Below, in pieces: positions 9,302-21,722 of a stretch of 64,000 nt of DNA. Below the pieces are notes generated by a model that was not told the origin of the DNA, made no database searches, and saw only the letters and a program-made list of their open reading frames with translations. Position 1 is the stretch's first letter; every line of letters begins with the position of its first letter. The DNA is taken from the NCBI RefSeq assembly GCF_024105655.1, contig NZ_JAAAMH010000013.1, positions 26,019-90,018 on the forward strand, in the 5' to 3' direction. The stretch comes from Aliihoeflea sp. 40Bstr573 (GTDB lineage: Bacteria > Pseudomonadota > Alphaproteobacteria > Rhizobiales > Rhizobiaceae). Made by a program: the position numbers and the translations under genes.

Positions 9302-10864
9302 CTATTCCCACTCGATCGTGCCGGGAGGCTTTGAGGTGACGTCGTAGACGACGCGGTTGACGCCCTTGACCTCATTGATGATGCGGGTTGCGGCACGGCC
9401 GAGGAATTCCATGTCGTAGTGGTAGAAGTCCGCCGTCATGCCGTCGACCGAGGTGACGGCACGCAGCGCGCAGACGAATTCGTAGGTGCGCCCGTCGCCC
9501 ATGACGCCGACGGTCTGCACCGGCAGCAGCACGGCAAAGGCCTGCCAGATGGCATCGTAGAGGCCGGCCTTGCGGATTTCGTCGAGATAGATCGCGTCGG
9601 CTTCGCGCAGGATTTCGAGCTTCTCCCGGGTGATGCCGCCCGGGCATCGGATCGCAAGGCCAGGTCCGGGGAATGGATGGCGGCCGATGAAGTGTTCCGG
9701 CAGGCCGAGTTCCTTCCCGAGAACGCGCACTTCGTCCTTGAAAAGTTCGCGCAGCGGTTCGACGAGCTTCATGTTCATGCGCTCGGGCAGGCCGCCGACA
9801 TTGTGGTGAGACTTGATTGTGACCGAGGGGCCGCCAGTGAAGGAGACGCTTTCGATGACGTCGGGATAGAGTGTGCCCTGCGCCAGGAAATCCGCGCCGC
9901 CAAGCTTGTGCGCCTCTTCCTCGAAGACCTCGATGAAGAGCCGCCCGATGGTCTTGCGCTTCTTTTCAGGGTCGCTTTCACCTTCCAGCGCGCCGATGAA
10001 GCGGTCCTGCGCGTTCACGAGGATCAGCGGCAGGTTGTAGTGCTCGCGGAACATGGCGACGACCTCGGCCGCCTCGTTCTTTCGCATCAGGCCGTGGTCG
10101 ACGAGGATGCAGGTCAACTGGTCGCCGACCGCCTCGTGGATGAGGAGTGCCGCGACGGACGAATCGACGCCGCCGGAGAGCGCGCAGATGACTTTGCCAT
10201 TGCCAACCTGATCGCGGATCGCCTGCACGGCCTGTTCGCGATAGGCGGCCATCGTCCAGTCGTCGGCAAGGCCTGCGATCTTGTGGACGAAGTTCGACAG
10301 GAGCTTGGCGCCGTCCGGCGTGTGCACGACTTCGGGATGGAACTGAACGGCGTAGAACCTGCGCTTCTCGTCTGCGATGGCGGCGAAGGGCGCGCCGGTC
10401 GAGGTGCCGACCACGCGGAAGCCTTCGGGAATCGAGGTCACGCGGTCGCCATGACTCATCCAGACTTGATGGCGCGTGCCCTTGGCCCAAACGCCGGCGA
10501 AGAGCGCGCATTCGTCCTCGATGTCGAGGAAGGCGCGGCCGAATTCGCGGTGATGGCCACCCTCAACCTTGCCGCCAAGCTGGGCGCACATGGTCTGCTC
10601 GCCATAGCAGATGCCGAGCACCGGGATGCCGGCGTCGAACACGATCTGGGGCGCGCGGGGGCTGCCCATCTCCGTCGTCGAGGCGGGGCCGCCCGACAGG
10701 ATGACGGCCTTGGGGCCGATCCGGTGGAAGGCGTCTTCAGCGAGCTGGAAGGGGACGATCTCGGAATAGACTCCGGCTTCGCGCACGCGGCGCGCGATGA
10801 GCTGCGTGACCTGGGAGCCGAAATCGATGATGAGGACGGTGTCGGGATGGGCTTCGTTCGTCAT
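9302..10864 (-). CDS. guaA: GMP synthase (glutamine-hydrolysing)
   Basis: This enzyme makes GMP from XMP, the last step of guanine nucleotide synthesis. The 520-residue protein has an N-terminal class I glutamine amidotransferase domain with nucleophile Cys86 in GICYGEQ and the QFHPEV His/Glu pair. The ATP-pyrophosphatase domain has the PP-loop SGGVDSS near residue 231, and the dimerisation domain ends in KPPGTIEWE. The nucleophile elbow reads GEQ rather than the commoner GMQ/GQQ. guaB, the preceding enzyme, lies 7.5 kb away on the same strand. Confidence 0.97.
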   Translation of the reverse strand: MTNEAHPDTVLIIDFGSQVTQLIARRVREAGVYSEIVPFQLAEDAFHRIGPKAVILSGGPASTTEMGSPRAPQIVFDAGIPVLGICYGEQTMCAQLGGKVEGGHHREFGRAFLDIEDECALFAGVWAKGTRHQVWMSHGDRVTSIPEGFRVVGTSTGAPFAAIADEKRRFYAVQFHPEVVHTPDGAKLLSNFVHKIAGLADDWTMAAYREQAVQAIRDQVGNGKVICALSGGVDSSVAALLIHEAVGDQLTCILVDHGLMRKNEAAEVVAMFREHYNLPLILVNAQDRFIGALEGESDPEKKRKTIGRLFIEVFEEEAHKLGGADFLAQGTLYPDVIESVSFTGGPSVTIKSHHNVGGLPERMNMKLVEPLRELFKDEVRVLGKELGLPEHFIGRHPFPGPGLAIRCPGGITREKLEILREADAIYLDEIRKAGLYDAIWQAFAVLLPVQTVGVMGDGRTYEFVCALRAVTSVDGMTADFYHYDMEFLGRAATRIINEVKGVNRVVYDVTSKPPGTIEWE

Positions 10865-10881
10865 GACGGGCCTTTAGAGAA

Positions 10882-10899
10882 AAGCGCCTTTTGGCGCAA
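10882..10899 (-). terminator. Small hairpin between nucleosidase gene and guaA
   Basis: Read on the minus strand, GCGCC, an AAAA loop and GGCGC are followed by TTTTCT. The stem is only five pairs, so it is a weak terminator or attenuator between the MTA/SAH nucleosidase gene and guaA. Confidence 0.45.
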
Positions 10900-10905
10900 T
10901 GGTGT

Positions 10906-11559
10906 TCACCGGCTTTCCAGCGTTCCTGCGATGATGGCCGCTTCGAGCCGGTCGACAGCATCGGCAAGCCTTTCGTCGACGAGGTGGAGATAGTCGGTCC
11001 AGTCGGAAAGCTTCGACAGATTGCTGCGGCCGTCGGAAATGCCGCGCAGCGCGACCAGCGGGACGTCGAAGGCCTGGCAAGCTCGCAGGACCGCGAAGGT
11101 TTCCATGTCTACCATGTCGGCGTCGATGCCTTCATAGGCCACGCCGGAAACGACATCGGCGCCGGTCGACAGCCGCGCCTCGGCGATGCCGGGCACACGA
11201 AGCGGGAGCGCGATCTCAGCCGGATGGTCGAGGAAAGGCGTGCGGCCCTTTTCGAAGCCGAGCACCGACGCGTCCATGTCGCGATATGAGACGGAGCGCG
11301 CCTGATAGATGACGGCATGGTCCAGCGTGCGGCTGCCGGCGGAGCCGAGCGAGACAGCGATTGCGGGCAACCGGTCGCGCGCCTTGAGCGTCGCAAGCGC
11401 GGACGCGGTTGCGACGGCCGCCTCGACTGGACCGACGCCCGTCATCAGGGGCGTGAACCGGCGCTTCAGGTGCGGGCCGTATTCGGCCGATGCCGCCATG
11501 AGGAAGAGGACGCGCGCGTCGCCGATCAGCGTTTCGGGAACGGCGCGCGGCACGCTCAT
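10906..11559 (-). CDS. mtnN: 5'-methylthioadenosine/S-adenosylhomocysteine nucleosidase
   Basis: This enzyme hydrolyses methylthioadenosine and S-adenosylhomocysteine to adenine and the thioribosyl product, recycling by-products of SAM use. The 217-residue PNP/UDP phosphorylase fold protein carries the DMVDMETFAV motif (Met-Glu at the ribose site) and the RGISDGR motif with the catalytic aspartate near residue 172. The N-terminal TGVGPVEA and SLGSAG glycine loops are present. Its stop overlaps the start side of the upstream thioesterase gene by 4 bases, so they are coupled. Confidence 0.85.
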   Translation of the reverse strand: MSVPRAVPETLIGDARVLFLMAASAEYGPHLKRRFTPLMTGVGPVEAAVATASALATLKARDRLPAIAVSLGSAGSRTLDHAVIYQARSVSYRDMDASVLGFEKGRTPFLDHPAEIALPLRVPGIAEARLSTGADVVSGVAYEGIDADMVDMETFAVLRACQAFDVPLVALRGISDGRSNLSKLSDWTDYLHLVDERLADAVDRLEAAIIAGTLESR

Positions 11560-12014
11560 CCGCGGATGTCGGCGCGGCCCGACACGACCATGATCGTCGC
11601 CGTCATGGTGGCGACAAGCTTCGGATTTCTATCGCCATCAATCGCATAGGCCTGGCCATCGGCGACGATGATCGTGCGGCCGGGTTTGGTGACGGAGCCG
11701 CGGAAAAGGAAACGGTCACCCTTGCCCGGGGACAGGAGGTTGACCTTGAACTCGATCGTCAGCACCGCGGCATCGGCCGGCATCAGCGAATAGGCGGCGT
11801 AGCCGCACGCCGAATCGAGCGCTGTGGAGATAATGCCCGCATGGAGGTAGCCATGCTGCTGGGTCAGCGCGGTCTTGTAGCCCATCTCGATTTCGACGAT
11901 GCCGGGGGTGACGCTCGTCAGTTCGGCACCGATCGTGCGCATCACTTCCTGTCGCGCAAAGCTCTCGCGCACGCGTTCCTCAAAATCGCCGTCCGGCTTC
12001 AGGAGATCGGTCAT
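11556..12014 (-). CDS. PaaI-type hotdog thioesterase
   Basis: A probable acyl-CoA thioesterase of the 4HBT/PaaI hotdog fold. The start at 12014 (MTDLLKPDG) gives 152 residues and follows an AAAGGTGG site; the frame extends further but without similarity. The helix motif HGYLHAGIISTALDSACGYAA carries the conserved His-Gly and Asp of the family. It is translationally coupled to the nucleosidase gene. Substrate unknown. Confidence 0.85.
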   Translation of the reverse strand: MTDLLKPDGDFEERVRESFARQEVMRTIGAELTSVTPGIVEIEMGYKTALTQQHGYLHAGIISTALDSACGYAAYSLMPADAAVLTIEFKVNLLSPGKGDRFLFRGSVTKPGRTIIVADGQAYAIDGDRNPKLVATMTATIMVVSGRADIRG

Positions 12015-12140
12015 GGTCCACCTTTGTGCTGTGATACGCTTATTGCAGAGCAGCATGTGACTGGCAATCGGGCTTCGTGCGCGCGGCGGCGTTGCCAACG
12101 CTGCCATGATGAAACGGACCTAGAGGGTGGCGACGGACGG

Positions 12141-12593
12141 TCAGTTCAGCAGCCAGATGGAGCCGTTGAGCAGCGCGGCGAAGGCGACCCACGCAGCGTA
12201 AGGCAGGAACAGGACGGCCGACTTCCGGTCCCGATGCCAGTTGATGCGGATGAAGGCGAAGATCGAAACGAGCAGGACCACGATGACGAGAAAGGCAAGG
12301 CCGATCTGGTTGAGCGTGAAGAACACCGGCGACCAGAGGAAGTTCAACCCGAGCTGGAGCCACCAGACCGACATCGCACCGCCGGTGCGCTCTGCGTTCC
12401 ATACTCGCCAGCCGGCGACGGCGATCAGGACGTAGAGGATCGTCCAGACCGGTCCGAAGATCCAGTTCGGCGGGTTGAAGGGCGGCTTGGCGAGCGCCTG
12501 ATACCATTCACCGGGAACGTTGTTGATGCCGATCAGCGACCCACCGCCGACCACGAGAACGACAAAGAGGACAAGGGAGAGAAATCTGGTCAT
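12141..12593 (-). CDS. tspO: TspO/MBR family protein
   Basis: This is a five-helix membrane protein of the translocator/peripheral benzodiazepine receptor family, which binds porphyrins and cholesterol. With the start at 12593 (MTRFLSLVLF) it has 150 residues. Signature features are the PGEWYQALAKPPFNPPNWIFGPVW-type motif near residues 30-53 and the LNFLWSPVFF segment in helix 3. In alphaproteobacteria TspO modulates tetrapyrrole export and stress responses. Confidence 0.92.
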   Translation of the reverse strand: MTRFLSLVLFVVLVVGGGSLIGINNVPGEWYQALAKPPFNPPNWIFGPVWTILYVLIAVAGWRVWNAERTGGAMSVWWLQLGLNFLWSPVFFTLNQIGLAFLVIVVLLVSIFAFIRINWHRDRKSAVLFLPYAAWVAFAALLNGSIWLLN

Positions 12594-12685
12594 GGCGAAT
12601 TCCGGCGGTGTCGTTCTTGGATCTGGTGCGCACGCGCGTGAGGTCAATGCCGCCTGAACGGCCGCAATGACTTCCAGACCCGCCT

Positions 12686-13975
12686 TTACAAGCTCCGCTG
12701 CAGCACGGCGACGAAGAAGCCGTCAGTGCCTGTGCGGTGGGGGGACAGGACGATGCCGCGTGCGGGATCGATGCGCGCCTTGTCCGATTGGCCGAGAAAC
12801 GTCTTCTCGAAATGAGCCGTGTGGTCGACTGGCGCGAAACCGGGGTTCTCGGCGGCGAAACGGTCGATCTGCGAGCCGTTCTCGGCGTCGAAAACCGAGC
12901 AGGTGACGTAGACGAGACGACCACCGGGCTTCACGAAGCGCGAGGCGCTCCGAAGGATTTCTGCTTGTTCGCCGGTGCGTATTTCGAGCTGGCGGTCGGT
13001 AAGGCGCCATTTGGCGTCCGGGCGGCGGCGCCACGTGCCCGAACCGGTGCACGGCGCGTCGATGAGAACGAGGTCCATCTGGCCTTCATGCCCGGAAAGG
13101 CCGGCAGCGCCCGCGACAACCTGCGCATTGCGCACCCCTGCCCGCTTCAGGCGGTCGAAGATCGGCGCGAGACGGGACTTGTCGGCGTCGTGCGCGAAAA
13201 TCTGGCCCTTGTTGGCCATCGAAGCTGCCAGCGCGAGCGTCTTGCCGCCCGCACCCGCGCAATAGTCGAGGACCTGCATGCCGGGCGCGGCACCGGCGAG
13301 CGCGGCCGCCATCTGCGAGCCCTCGTCCTGCACCTCGAACCAGCCTTTCTGGAAGGCGGGCTCGACCTGCACGTTGGGGTGGCGCCCTGCCCCTTCGATC
13401 GGCGCGATGCGCAGGCCCAGCGGAGCGATGGCCGTTGGGTGCGCGCCGGTCGGCTTCAACTCAGAGAGCACACGGTCGCCGTCGGATTTCAGCGTGTTGA
13501 CGCGCATGTCGAGCGGCGGGCGGGCGGCAAGTGCCGCGGCTTCTTCAATCCAGTCCTCGCCGAACGTCTCGCGCAGAAGTGGCTCGCACCAATCGGGGCA
13601 ATCGGCCTGGATGAGCGCAGGGGCATCCACAAGCCGGCGCAGCGACAAGGCTTCGACTTCGTCGGCGGTTGGCGGCTTGGCTGCGAAGCGGTCGCCGTCA
13701 AGAGCTGCGGCGATGTCGGCGGCGGACATGCCGTTTTCAAGCGCGAGCGCGCCGAGCGCCATGCCGCGCGGCGTATCGGAGCCAGCAAGCCAGCCCGCCG
13801 AGCGTTTGCGGCGCAGCGCGTCGTAGACAATGTTGCCAATGGCGGCTCGATCGCCCGCGCCGGCAAAGCGATGCGACAGGCCCCAGTCTTTCAGCGCTTC
13901 GGCCGCCGGCCTGTGGCGGGCCTCCATGTCGGTTAAAACCTCGATGGCTGCTGCCAGCCTGCCGCCCAAACGCAT
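12686..13975 (-). CDS. RsmB/NOP2/Sun-family rRNA cytosine-5 methyltransferase
   Basis: A SAM-dependent RNA m5C methyltransferase of 429 residues. The N-terminal third resembles a degenerate NusB-like RNA-binding region. The catalytic domain has the SAM loop CAGAGGKTLALAA, motif IV DAPCTGSGTWRRRPD with the Pro-Cys pair, and motif VI TCSVF with the nucleophilic cysteine. It probably modifies 16S rRNA as RsmB does, but the subfamily is not certain. Upstream it is separated from the DUF1275 gene by about 60 bases. Confidence 0.9.
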   Translation of the reverse strand: MRLGGRLAAAIEVLTDMEARHRPAAEALKDWGLSHRFAGAGDRAAIGNIVYDALRRKRSAGWLAGSDTPRGMALGALALENGMSAADIAAALDGDRFAAKPPTADEVEALSLRRLVDAPALIQADCPDWCEPLLRETFGEDWIEEAAALAARPPLDMRVNTLKSDGDRVLSELKPTGAHPTAIAPLGLRIAPIEGAGRHPNVQVEPAFQKGWFEVQDEGSQMAAALAGAAPGMQVLDYCAGAGGKTLALAASMANKGQIFAHDADKSRLAPIFDRLKRAGVRNAQVVAGAAGLSGHEGQMDLVLIDAPCTGSGTWRRRPDAKWRLTDRQLEIRTGEQAEILRSASRFVKPGGRLVYVTCSVFDAENGSQIDRFAAENPGFAPVDHTAHFEKTFLGQSDKARIDPARGIVLSPHRTGTDGFFVAVLQRSL

Positions 13976-14034
13976 GTCTTGTTCCTATAGTCGGTTGCCC
14001 GGATGGCAGTGTGACTAATGCGTTGCCGCGTCGA

Positions 14035-14688
14035 TCACAAGTCCGGAGACTTGACCGCAGGCATGAGCAGCAATGCAGCAAGAGCAAAGATCAAGCTGGC
14101 CGCCACTGCCAGCCAGAGCGCTTGCATGGCGAAGGCACGAAAGGCAAACGCTCCCGCGACCGCCCCCGATGCAAGGCCGACCCACAGACAGAAGTGCCAG
14201 AACCAGGATGAATGGCCGCCGCCGCGTAAAGCGGCCGCCATGCCCTGCCCCATCTTGACCAGCGCGCCGGTCATGTAAGTCACTCCGATCGACACTTCGC
14301 CATTGCGCTGGAACACCGCGTTCTCGCTCCCCATCGCCAGCGCCATGCAGGCGATCGCGATCCAGGACCTGCCCTCGGCGGCGGCGAAGGCGGCCGCGGA
14401 CAAGAGGGCCGCGACGAGCAGGAGCGTTGCCGGTGCACGAAAACGCCCGGCTTTGTGGACGGCCAGCGAACTGGCGACCACGCCCGCCACGAACAGCGCG
14501 ACGAGCGACAGCGGCAGGATCACCGCCGATGCGTGCTCGGCGAGCCCGGTGCCTATCTGTACGGAGTTGCCCGTCATGAACGAGACGAAATAGCCGCCGA
14601 GTTCGATAAAGGCGACGGCATCCACAAATCCTGCAAGGCCGGCAAGCGCGACCGCCAGCATTCGCTCAGCAACGGGATGGTCTTTCAC
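14035..14688 (-). CDS. DUF1275 (YoaK) membrane protein
   Basis: A 217-residue protein with about six hydrophobic helices. The pattern AGFVDAVAFIELGGYFVSFMTGN near residues 19-41 is the hallmark of the DUF1275/YoaK family, with the later GSENAVFQ...GVTYMTGALVK region. The function of the family is unknown. The katG terminator lies just upstream. Confidence 0.88.
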   Translation of the reverse strand: MKDHPVAERMLAVALAGLAGFVDAVAFIELGGYFVSFMTGNSVQIGTGLAEHASAVILPLSLVALFVAGVVASSLAVHKAGRFRAPATLLLVAALLSAAAFAAAEGRSWIAIACMALAMGSENAVFQRNGEVSIGVTYMTGALVKMGQGMAAALRGGGHSSWFWHFCLWVGLASGAVAGAFAFRAFAMQALWLAVAASLIFALAALLLMPAVKSPDL

Positions 14689-14704
14689 GCCGCGCCCCCA
14701 ATGG

Positions 14705-14731
14705 AAAAGGCCGGGCGCGCTGCCCGGCCTT
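14705..14731 (-). terminator. Rho-independent terminator of katG
   Basis: A ten-base-pair stem (AAGGCCGGGC with GCCCGGCCTT) and a five-base loop is followed on the minus strand by TTTT. It lies 28 bases beyond the katG stop codon. Confidence 0.85.
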
Positions 14732-14758
14732 GACCCATGTACTTGATTCTCAGCCCCG

Positions 14759-17103
<2,345 letters not shown>

Positions 17104-17122
<19 letters not shown>

Positions 17123-17997
17123 GGCAGATGGAATATTTCATCGCCCTCGCCGAAACGCTGCATTTCGGCCGCGCGGCGCAGCTTGCCGGCGTCACGCAGC
17201 CGGCCCTTTCCGCTCAAATTGCCGAAATGGAAGACAAGCTGGGCTTGCGGCTGTTCGATCGCTACAGGCGTGGCGTGACGCTGTCGGAAGATGCACGGCT
17301 TCTCTTGCCGCGGGTCGAACGCGTTCTGGCCGAGATGCGGGAGATCGAGGCGATGGCGCGGCGCGAGCGGGCGGCGATGTCGGGTCGAATGCGGCTCGGC
17401 GTCATTCCGACGGTCGCGCCCTATCTCCTGCCTGCGATCCTGCCGGCACTTGGCGCGCGTTTTCCCGATCTGTTGCTGGAACTGAAGGAATCGGTGACCT
17501 CGACGCTCGTCGAGGAGACGCTGGCCGGCCGGCTCGATGCGTTCATCGCTGCGCTGCCACTGGAAGATGCGCGGCTGGCCGCGGCGCCTATCCTGGAGGA
17601 TGGCTTCCTGCTTGCCGTGCCTCAGAACGACCCGAATTTCATCGAGCCCCCGGTCGCGCCGGAGAGTCCGGAACTGGAGCGTCTGATCCTTCTTGAAGAA
17701 GGGCACTGCCTGCGCGATCAGGCCCTTGCGATCTGCGGATCGGTCAAGCCGCTCGCCATGTCGAATTTCGGCGCGACGAGCCTGACGACGCTTCTGCAGA
17801 TGGTGGCGCACGGCCAGGGCCTGACGCTGGTGCCGGAAATGGCGCTCACCGCTTCAAAGGCTCTGCCAGGTGTCAAGTTCGTGCCTTTCTCCGCGCCGAT
17901 CCCCTCGCGCACGATCGGCATGGCCTGGCGCAAGCGGGCCGCCCGCGAAGCGGATTTTCGCGCGCTCGCCGAAACGATCGGCGAGCTCGCTAGTTAA
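17104..17997 (+). CDS. oxyR: LysR-family peroxide sensor OxyR
   Basis: A LysR-type regulator of 297 residues with an N-terminal winged helix-turn-helix (about 1-60) and a C-terminal sensor domain. The sensor has Cys202 and Cys211 in GHCLRDQALAIC, with the nine-residue spacing of the redox cysteines of E. coli OxyR (Cys199 and Cys208). That and the divergent katG make the assignment firm. Peroxide should oxidise the pair to a disulfide and switch on katG. Its last 8 bases overlap the convergent MAPEG gene. Confidence 0.95.
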
Positions 17998-18400
17998 TGG
18001 CGAGCGCCAGCCAGATCCACATGATCGCCAGCACGAGGAAGCCGAGCGAGAATGCCGGCTGGCGGTAGCGGATGCGGTTGGAGGTCACGTGGATGAAAGC
18101 GTGAACGTAGCGCGAAAGGACAAAGATCCAGGCGAGCACGAGCGCGAACAGCCCGGCCCCGCCGACGGCGTAAAGCGCCAGGCAGCACGCGTGGAAAAGG
18201 ACCGGAAGCTCGAACTGGTTGGCCAGATTGTTGCGAACGAATAGGCTTTCAGGAGGCTCGTTGGTGTTCTCCCGGAACTGCGAAATCCTGGTACTGCCGG
18301 CCTTGACGGCCGCCTTACGTCGCAGGAACATCAACACATAGATGCCGTAGACCAGCGCGACATGCGCCAGCATCGGCCAGAAGATCGCGGTCTGGTTCAT
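17990..18400 (-). CDS. MAPEG family membrane protein
   Basis: A four-helix membrane protein of 136 residues of the membrane-associated eicosanoid and glutathione metabolism family. The NNLANQFELPVLFHA motif near residues 57-71 and the SRYVHAFIHVTSNR segment are diagnostic. Bacterial members may be glutathione transferases or peroxidases, which would fit the adjacent oxyR/katG, but no activity can be read from the sequence. It lies 8 bases after guaB on the same strand. Confidence 0.88.
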   Translation of the reverse strand: MNQTAIFWPMLAHVALVYGIYVLMFLRRKAAVKAGSTRISQFRENTNEPPESLFVRNNLANQFELPVLFHACCLALYAVGGAGLFALVLAWIFVLSRYVHAFIHVTSNRIRYRQPAFSLGFLVLAIMWIWLALAIN

Positions 18401-18408
18401 CGCGCCAC

Positions 18409-19911
18409 TCAGCTCATACCGGGATAGTTCGGGCTTTCGCGGGTAATCGTCACGTCATGCGTGTGGCTCTCGCGCCAGCCGGCATTGGAGATGCGCACGA
18501 AGGTGGCACGGTCACGCAATTCAGTCAGGTTCGCGGCGCCGACATAGCCCATCGCCGCCTTCAGGCCGCCGACGAGCTGATGGAGGACGCCCGCGACCGG
18601 ACCCTTGTAGGGCACCTGGCCCTCGATGCCTTCCGGCACGAGCTTGAGCGCATCGCGAACTTCGGCCTGGAAGTAGCGGTCGGCAGAGCCGCGCGCCATT
18701 GCGCCGACCGAGCCCATGCCGCGATAGGATTTGTAGGAGCGGCCCTGATGCAGATAAACCTCGCCGGGGCTTTCGTCCGTGCCGGCCAGAAGCGAGCCGA
18801 CCATGGCCGCCGACGCGCCGGCGGCAAGCGCCTTGGCGAGGTCGCCGGAGAACTTGATGCCGCCATCGGCGATGACGCCGACGCCCGCCTTGTCGGCCTC
18901 CTCGGCTGCGCCCATGATGGCGGAGAGCTGCGGCACGCCGACGCCTGCAACGATCCGCGTGGTGCAGATCGAGCCCGGCCCGATGCCGATCTTGACGGCG
19001 TCGGCGCCCGAATCGATGAGTGCCTTCGTCGCTTCCGCGGTCGCCACATTGCCGGCGACGATGCGCACGGAATTCGACATCTTCTTGGCACGCAGTACCG
19101 CGTCGAGGACGCGCTGCGAATGGCCGTGTGCGGTGTCGATGACGATCAAGTCGACGCCGGCGTCGATCAGGCGCTCGGCGCGCTCGAAACCGTCATCGCC
19201 GACGCTGGTGGCGGCGGCGACGCGCAGGCGTCCCTGCGCGTCTTTCGAGGCATTCGGATTGAGTTGCGATTTCTCGATGTCCTTGACCGTGATGAGCCCC
19301 ACGCAGCTTCCGTCACCGTCCACGACGAGCAGCTTTTCGATGCGGTGCTGGTGCAGCAGGCGCTTGGCCTCGTCCTGGCTGACCGTCTCCTTGACCGTGA
19401 TCAGGTCGCGGTGGGTCATCAGTTCGCGGACCGTCTGCGCCGGGTCGGAGGCGAAGCGCACGTCGCGATTGGTCAGGATGCCGACGAGGCGGCCGGTGCG
19501 ATGACCGCCGGTGCCGCCGTTCTCGACGACCGGGATGCCGGAAATCCCGTGGGCGCGCATCAAGGCCTGCGCATCGCCCAGCGTGGCGTCGGGGCCGATC
19601 GTCACCGGATTGACCACCATTCCGCTTTCGAACTTCTTGACCTGACGGACCTGTTCGGCCTGCTCGGCGGGCGAGAAGTTGCGGTGGACGACGCCAATGC
19701 CGCCGGCCTGCGCCATGGCGATGGCGAGGCGCGAATCGGTCACCGTGTCCATGGCCGCCGAAAGGATCGGGATGTTCAGGTCGATGTCGCGGGCGATGCG
19801 GGTCGAGACGTCCGTCTGACCTGGCATCACGTTCGAGTGACCGGGCTGCAGGAGCACGTCGTCGAAGGTGAGCGCAATTGCGCCGGTTGCGGATTCGATG
19901 ATTTTTGCCAT
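18409..19911 (-). CDS. guaB: Inosine-5'-monophosphate dehydrogenase
   Basis: This enzyme oxidises IMP to XMP with NAD, the committed step of GMP synthesis. The 500-residue TIM barrel has an inserted CBS-domain pair (about residues 95-210). The active-site loop [11 protein letters not shown] carries the catalytic cysteine, and the GMGSVGAM flap and the NAD-site DTAHGHS motif are present. It is probably co-transcribed with the downstream MAPEG gene. guaA is elsewhere in the window. Confidence 0.97.
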   Translation of the reverse strand: MAKIIESATGAIALTFDDVLLQPGHSNVMPGQTDVSTRIARDIDLNIPILSAAMDTVTDSRLAIAMAQAGGIGVVHRNFSPAEQAEQVRQVKKFESGMVVNPVTIGPDATLGDAQALMRAHGISGIPVVENGGTGGHRTGRLVGILTNRDVRFASDPAQTVRELMTHRDLITVKETVSQDEAKRLLHQHRIEKLLVVDGDGSCVGLITVKDIEKSQLNPNASKDAQGRLRVAAATSVGDDGFERAERLIDAGVDLIVIDTAHGHSQRVLDAVLRAKKMSNSVRIVAGNVATAEATKALIDSGADAVKIGIGPGSICTTRIVAGVGVPQLSAIMGAAEEADKAGVGVIADGGIKFSGDLAKALAAGASAAMVGSLLAGTDESPGEVYLHQGRSYKSYRGMGSVGAMARGSADRYFQAEVRDALKLVPEGIEGQVPYKGPVAGVLHQLVGGLKAAMGYVGAANLTELRDRATFVRISNAGWRESHTHDVTITRESPNYPGMS

Positions 19912-20019
19912 TGCCTTGCCTCGCCCGGGAAACTGGGATTGGCGGCGGCTCGTAACACGTCCCCTGTCATATGGGAAGCGTTGCGGCGCAACATAGCTGT
20001 GTCGTACCCGGAAGCCGGC

Positions 20020-20511
20020 TCAGGCAGCCAGCACCATAGCCCAGTAGCGCTGCGCAGGATCGCGCGGATCGGTGACGTAGCCGAGGCCAAAACGTGAGAA
20101 CTTCGGATCGAGCATGTTGCGGCGGTGGCCGGGCGAGTTCATCCAGATGTCCATGACACGCACAAGGTCCATGCGACCACGGGCAAGGTTCTCAGCCGCC
20201 GCGCCGTTGGTCGTCACCTTGCCCATGCGCGTTTGGAACGAGCGACCAATGCCCGTGTCGTGCGCCATGCGCCCGGTCTCGGCCATGAAGCCGGCCTGCA
20301 CGATCGCGGCAGTCTCCAACTCGCTGTCCGCGCGCACCGCGCCAAGCGAATTTGCGCTGCGAATGTCGGCAAGGAGCGGCGCGCCGTCGCGGGTCATGCG
20401 CACGCTTTCGCCAGAGGGGCCATGCGACAGGCAGCCCGCCAGGGGCGCGAGCGCCCATGCAGCGCCGCCCAGGATCAGAAACCGGCGGCGGTCAATCGTC
20501 GTTTCGGTCAT
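20020..20511 (-). CDS. CAP (SCP/PR1)-domain lipoprotein
   Basis: The start at 20511 (MTETTIDRRRFLILGG) gives 163 residues with an N-terminal signal containing twin arginines and the lipobox LAGC near residue 28, so the mature protein should be a lipoprotein. The rest is a CAP domain with the GAAAENLARG and WMNSPGHRRNMLDP motifs; the His of the second motif is the usual metal or active-site residue. The function of bacterial CAP proteins is not settled. A second, larger CAP protein lies at 54477. Confidence 0.85.
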   Translation of the reverse strand: MTETTIDRRRFLILGGAAWALAPLAGCLSHGPSGESVRMTRDGAPLLADIRSANSLGAVRADSELETAAIVQAGFMAETGRMAHDTGIGRSFQTRMGKVTTNGAAAENLARGRMDLVRVMDIWMNSPGHRRNMLDPKFSRFGLGYVTDPRDPAQRYWAMVLAA

Positions 20512-20581
20512 GGAGGCCCGTGAGGATGTTGTGCAGTTGCCTCGACTTTCCGGGCGATTGAGGCAAAGCTTTGGCGACATG

Positions 20582-20615
20582 AAAAGCCCAGCCGCACCCA
20601 GCGGCCAGGCTTTTT
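20582..20615 (-). terminator. Terminator of the metallo-hydrolase gene
   Basis: An imperfect long stem on the minus strand (AAAAAGCC pairing with GGCTTTT, inner GCCGC/GCGGC around a short loop) lies 22 bases past the stop codon of the gene at 20637. It is followed by T residues. Confidence 0.7.
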
Positions 20616-20636
20616 CCGCGCAAGCGCCCGACTGGC

Positions 20637-21620
20637 CTAAAGATCGAACTGATAGGTCGCCGGAACGTAGCGATAGCCCTGATCGATCTTTTCGACGAAA
20701 CCCACGGCCGGGAACGGCATGTGGTAGCCGATGAAGGGAATGCGTTCAGTCGCGATCTGGTCGAAGATGCGCTTGCGGGTTTCGACTGCCATCTCCTTGT
20801 CCATATCGAAGCGGACGTGCCAGTCGGGCCGCATCAGCGAAGCCACGTAATGGTTGGCCGTATCTGCCGTCAACATGAGCTGGCGACCGCCGCTTTCGAT
20901 GGCGAAGGCGAGGTGACCGGGCGTGTGGCCGAAGGCAGCCACGGCCGAGATTCCCGGAACGACCTCGTCGCCGTCCGCCAGGAATGTCATGTCTTCGGCG
21001 AGCGGAACAACATTTGCCTCGACGGCCTGGGCCGCGTTGGCGGTCTGACCCTCGGCACGCTCCGGCGCGGTCCAGAAATCATACTCGGCCTGCCCGGCAA
21101 CGTAGCGAGCATTGGCGAAGGCCGGCGCGCCGCCTTCCATCAGACCTCCGATATGGTCGCCATGGAAATGGGTGAGGACGACGATGTCGATCTCGTCGGG
21201 CTGGTGACCGGTAGCCTGCATCCGCTCACGCAACTGGCCAAGGCCGTTGGCCCGTGCGCCCTCTCCAAGGCCGGTGTCGAAGAGAATCTTCTCCGATCCG
21301 GTGTCAATGATGACCGGAGCAAAGCCGTTCACGAACTGGTCCGCGGGCAGGAAGTTCGCCTCCATCAATTCGGCGACGGCATCCTCCTCCTGATCCTCGC
21401 CGAAGGTCGGGTACGGACCGTGGGAGGGGCGAGCGCCGTCCAGAACGGTGGTGATCTGAAAATCGCCGAGCCTGAAACTGGAATAGCCCGGATTGCCGAC
21501 TTCAGGAGCGGTCGCGATCTGCGCACTTGCTGCGCGAACCATGATCTGGGGTGCGGTCAAGGCCATCGCGGCGCCTCCAGCAAGCTTGAATATCGTTCGA
21601 CGATCAGTGGTGCCTGACAT
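20637..21620 (-). CDS. TAT-exported MBL-fold metallo-hydrolase
   Basis: A metallo-beta-lactamase fold hydrolase of 327 residues from the start at 21620 (MSGTTDRRTIFK). The N-terminus is a twin-arginine signal (DRRTIFKLAGGAA, then an Ala-rich stretch ending ASA), so it works in the periplasm. The binuclear zinc site shows as LTHFHGDHIGG, the later GHTPGHLAF and the DTANH aspartate. This branch includes quorum-quenching lactonases and other periplasmic hydrolases; the substrate cannot be named from sequence. Confidence 0.85.
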   Translation of the reverse strand: MSGTTDRRTIFKLAGGAAMALTAPQIMVRAASAQIATAPEVGNPGYSSFRLGDFQITTVLDGARPSHGPYPTFGEDQEEDAVAELMEANFLPADQFVNGFAPVIIDTGSEKILFDTGLGEGARANGLGQLRERMQATGHQPDEIDIVVLTHFHGDHIGGLMEGGAPAFANARYVAGQAEYDFWTAPERAEGQTANAAQAVEANVVPLAEDMTFLADGDEVVPGISAVAAFGHTPGHLAFAIESGGRQLMLTADTANHYVASLMRPDWHVRFDMDKEMAVETRKRIFDQIATERIPFIGYHMPFPAVGFVEKIDQGYRYVPATYQFDL

Positions 21621-21722
21621 CGGCTCTCTCCAGCTTTGTTTTAGGGATGCAGCGGCAGATGGACCAGAACGGGAGAACGGCAACCGGTCTCACACAGAAG
21701 TGAACCGTTCACATGTGCAATT

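Noticed and set aside
18457..20097. Plus-strand open frame of 546 codons
   Set aside because: Antisense to guaB; no motifs.
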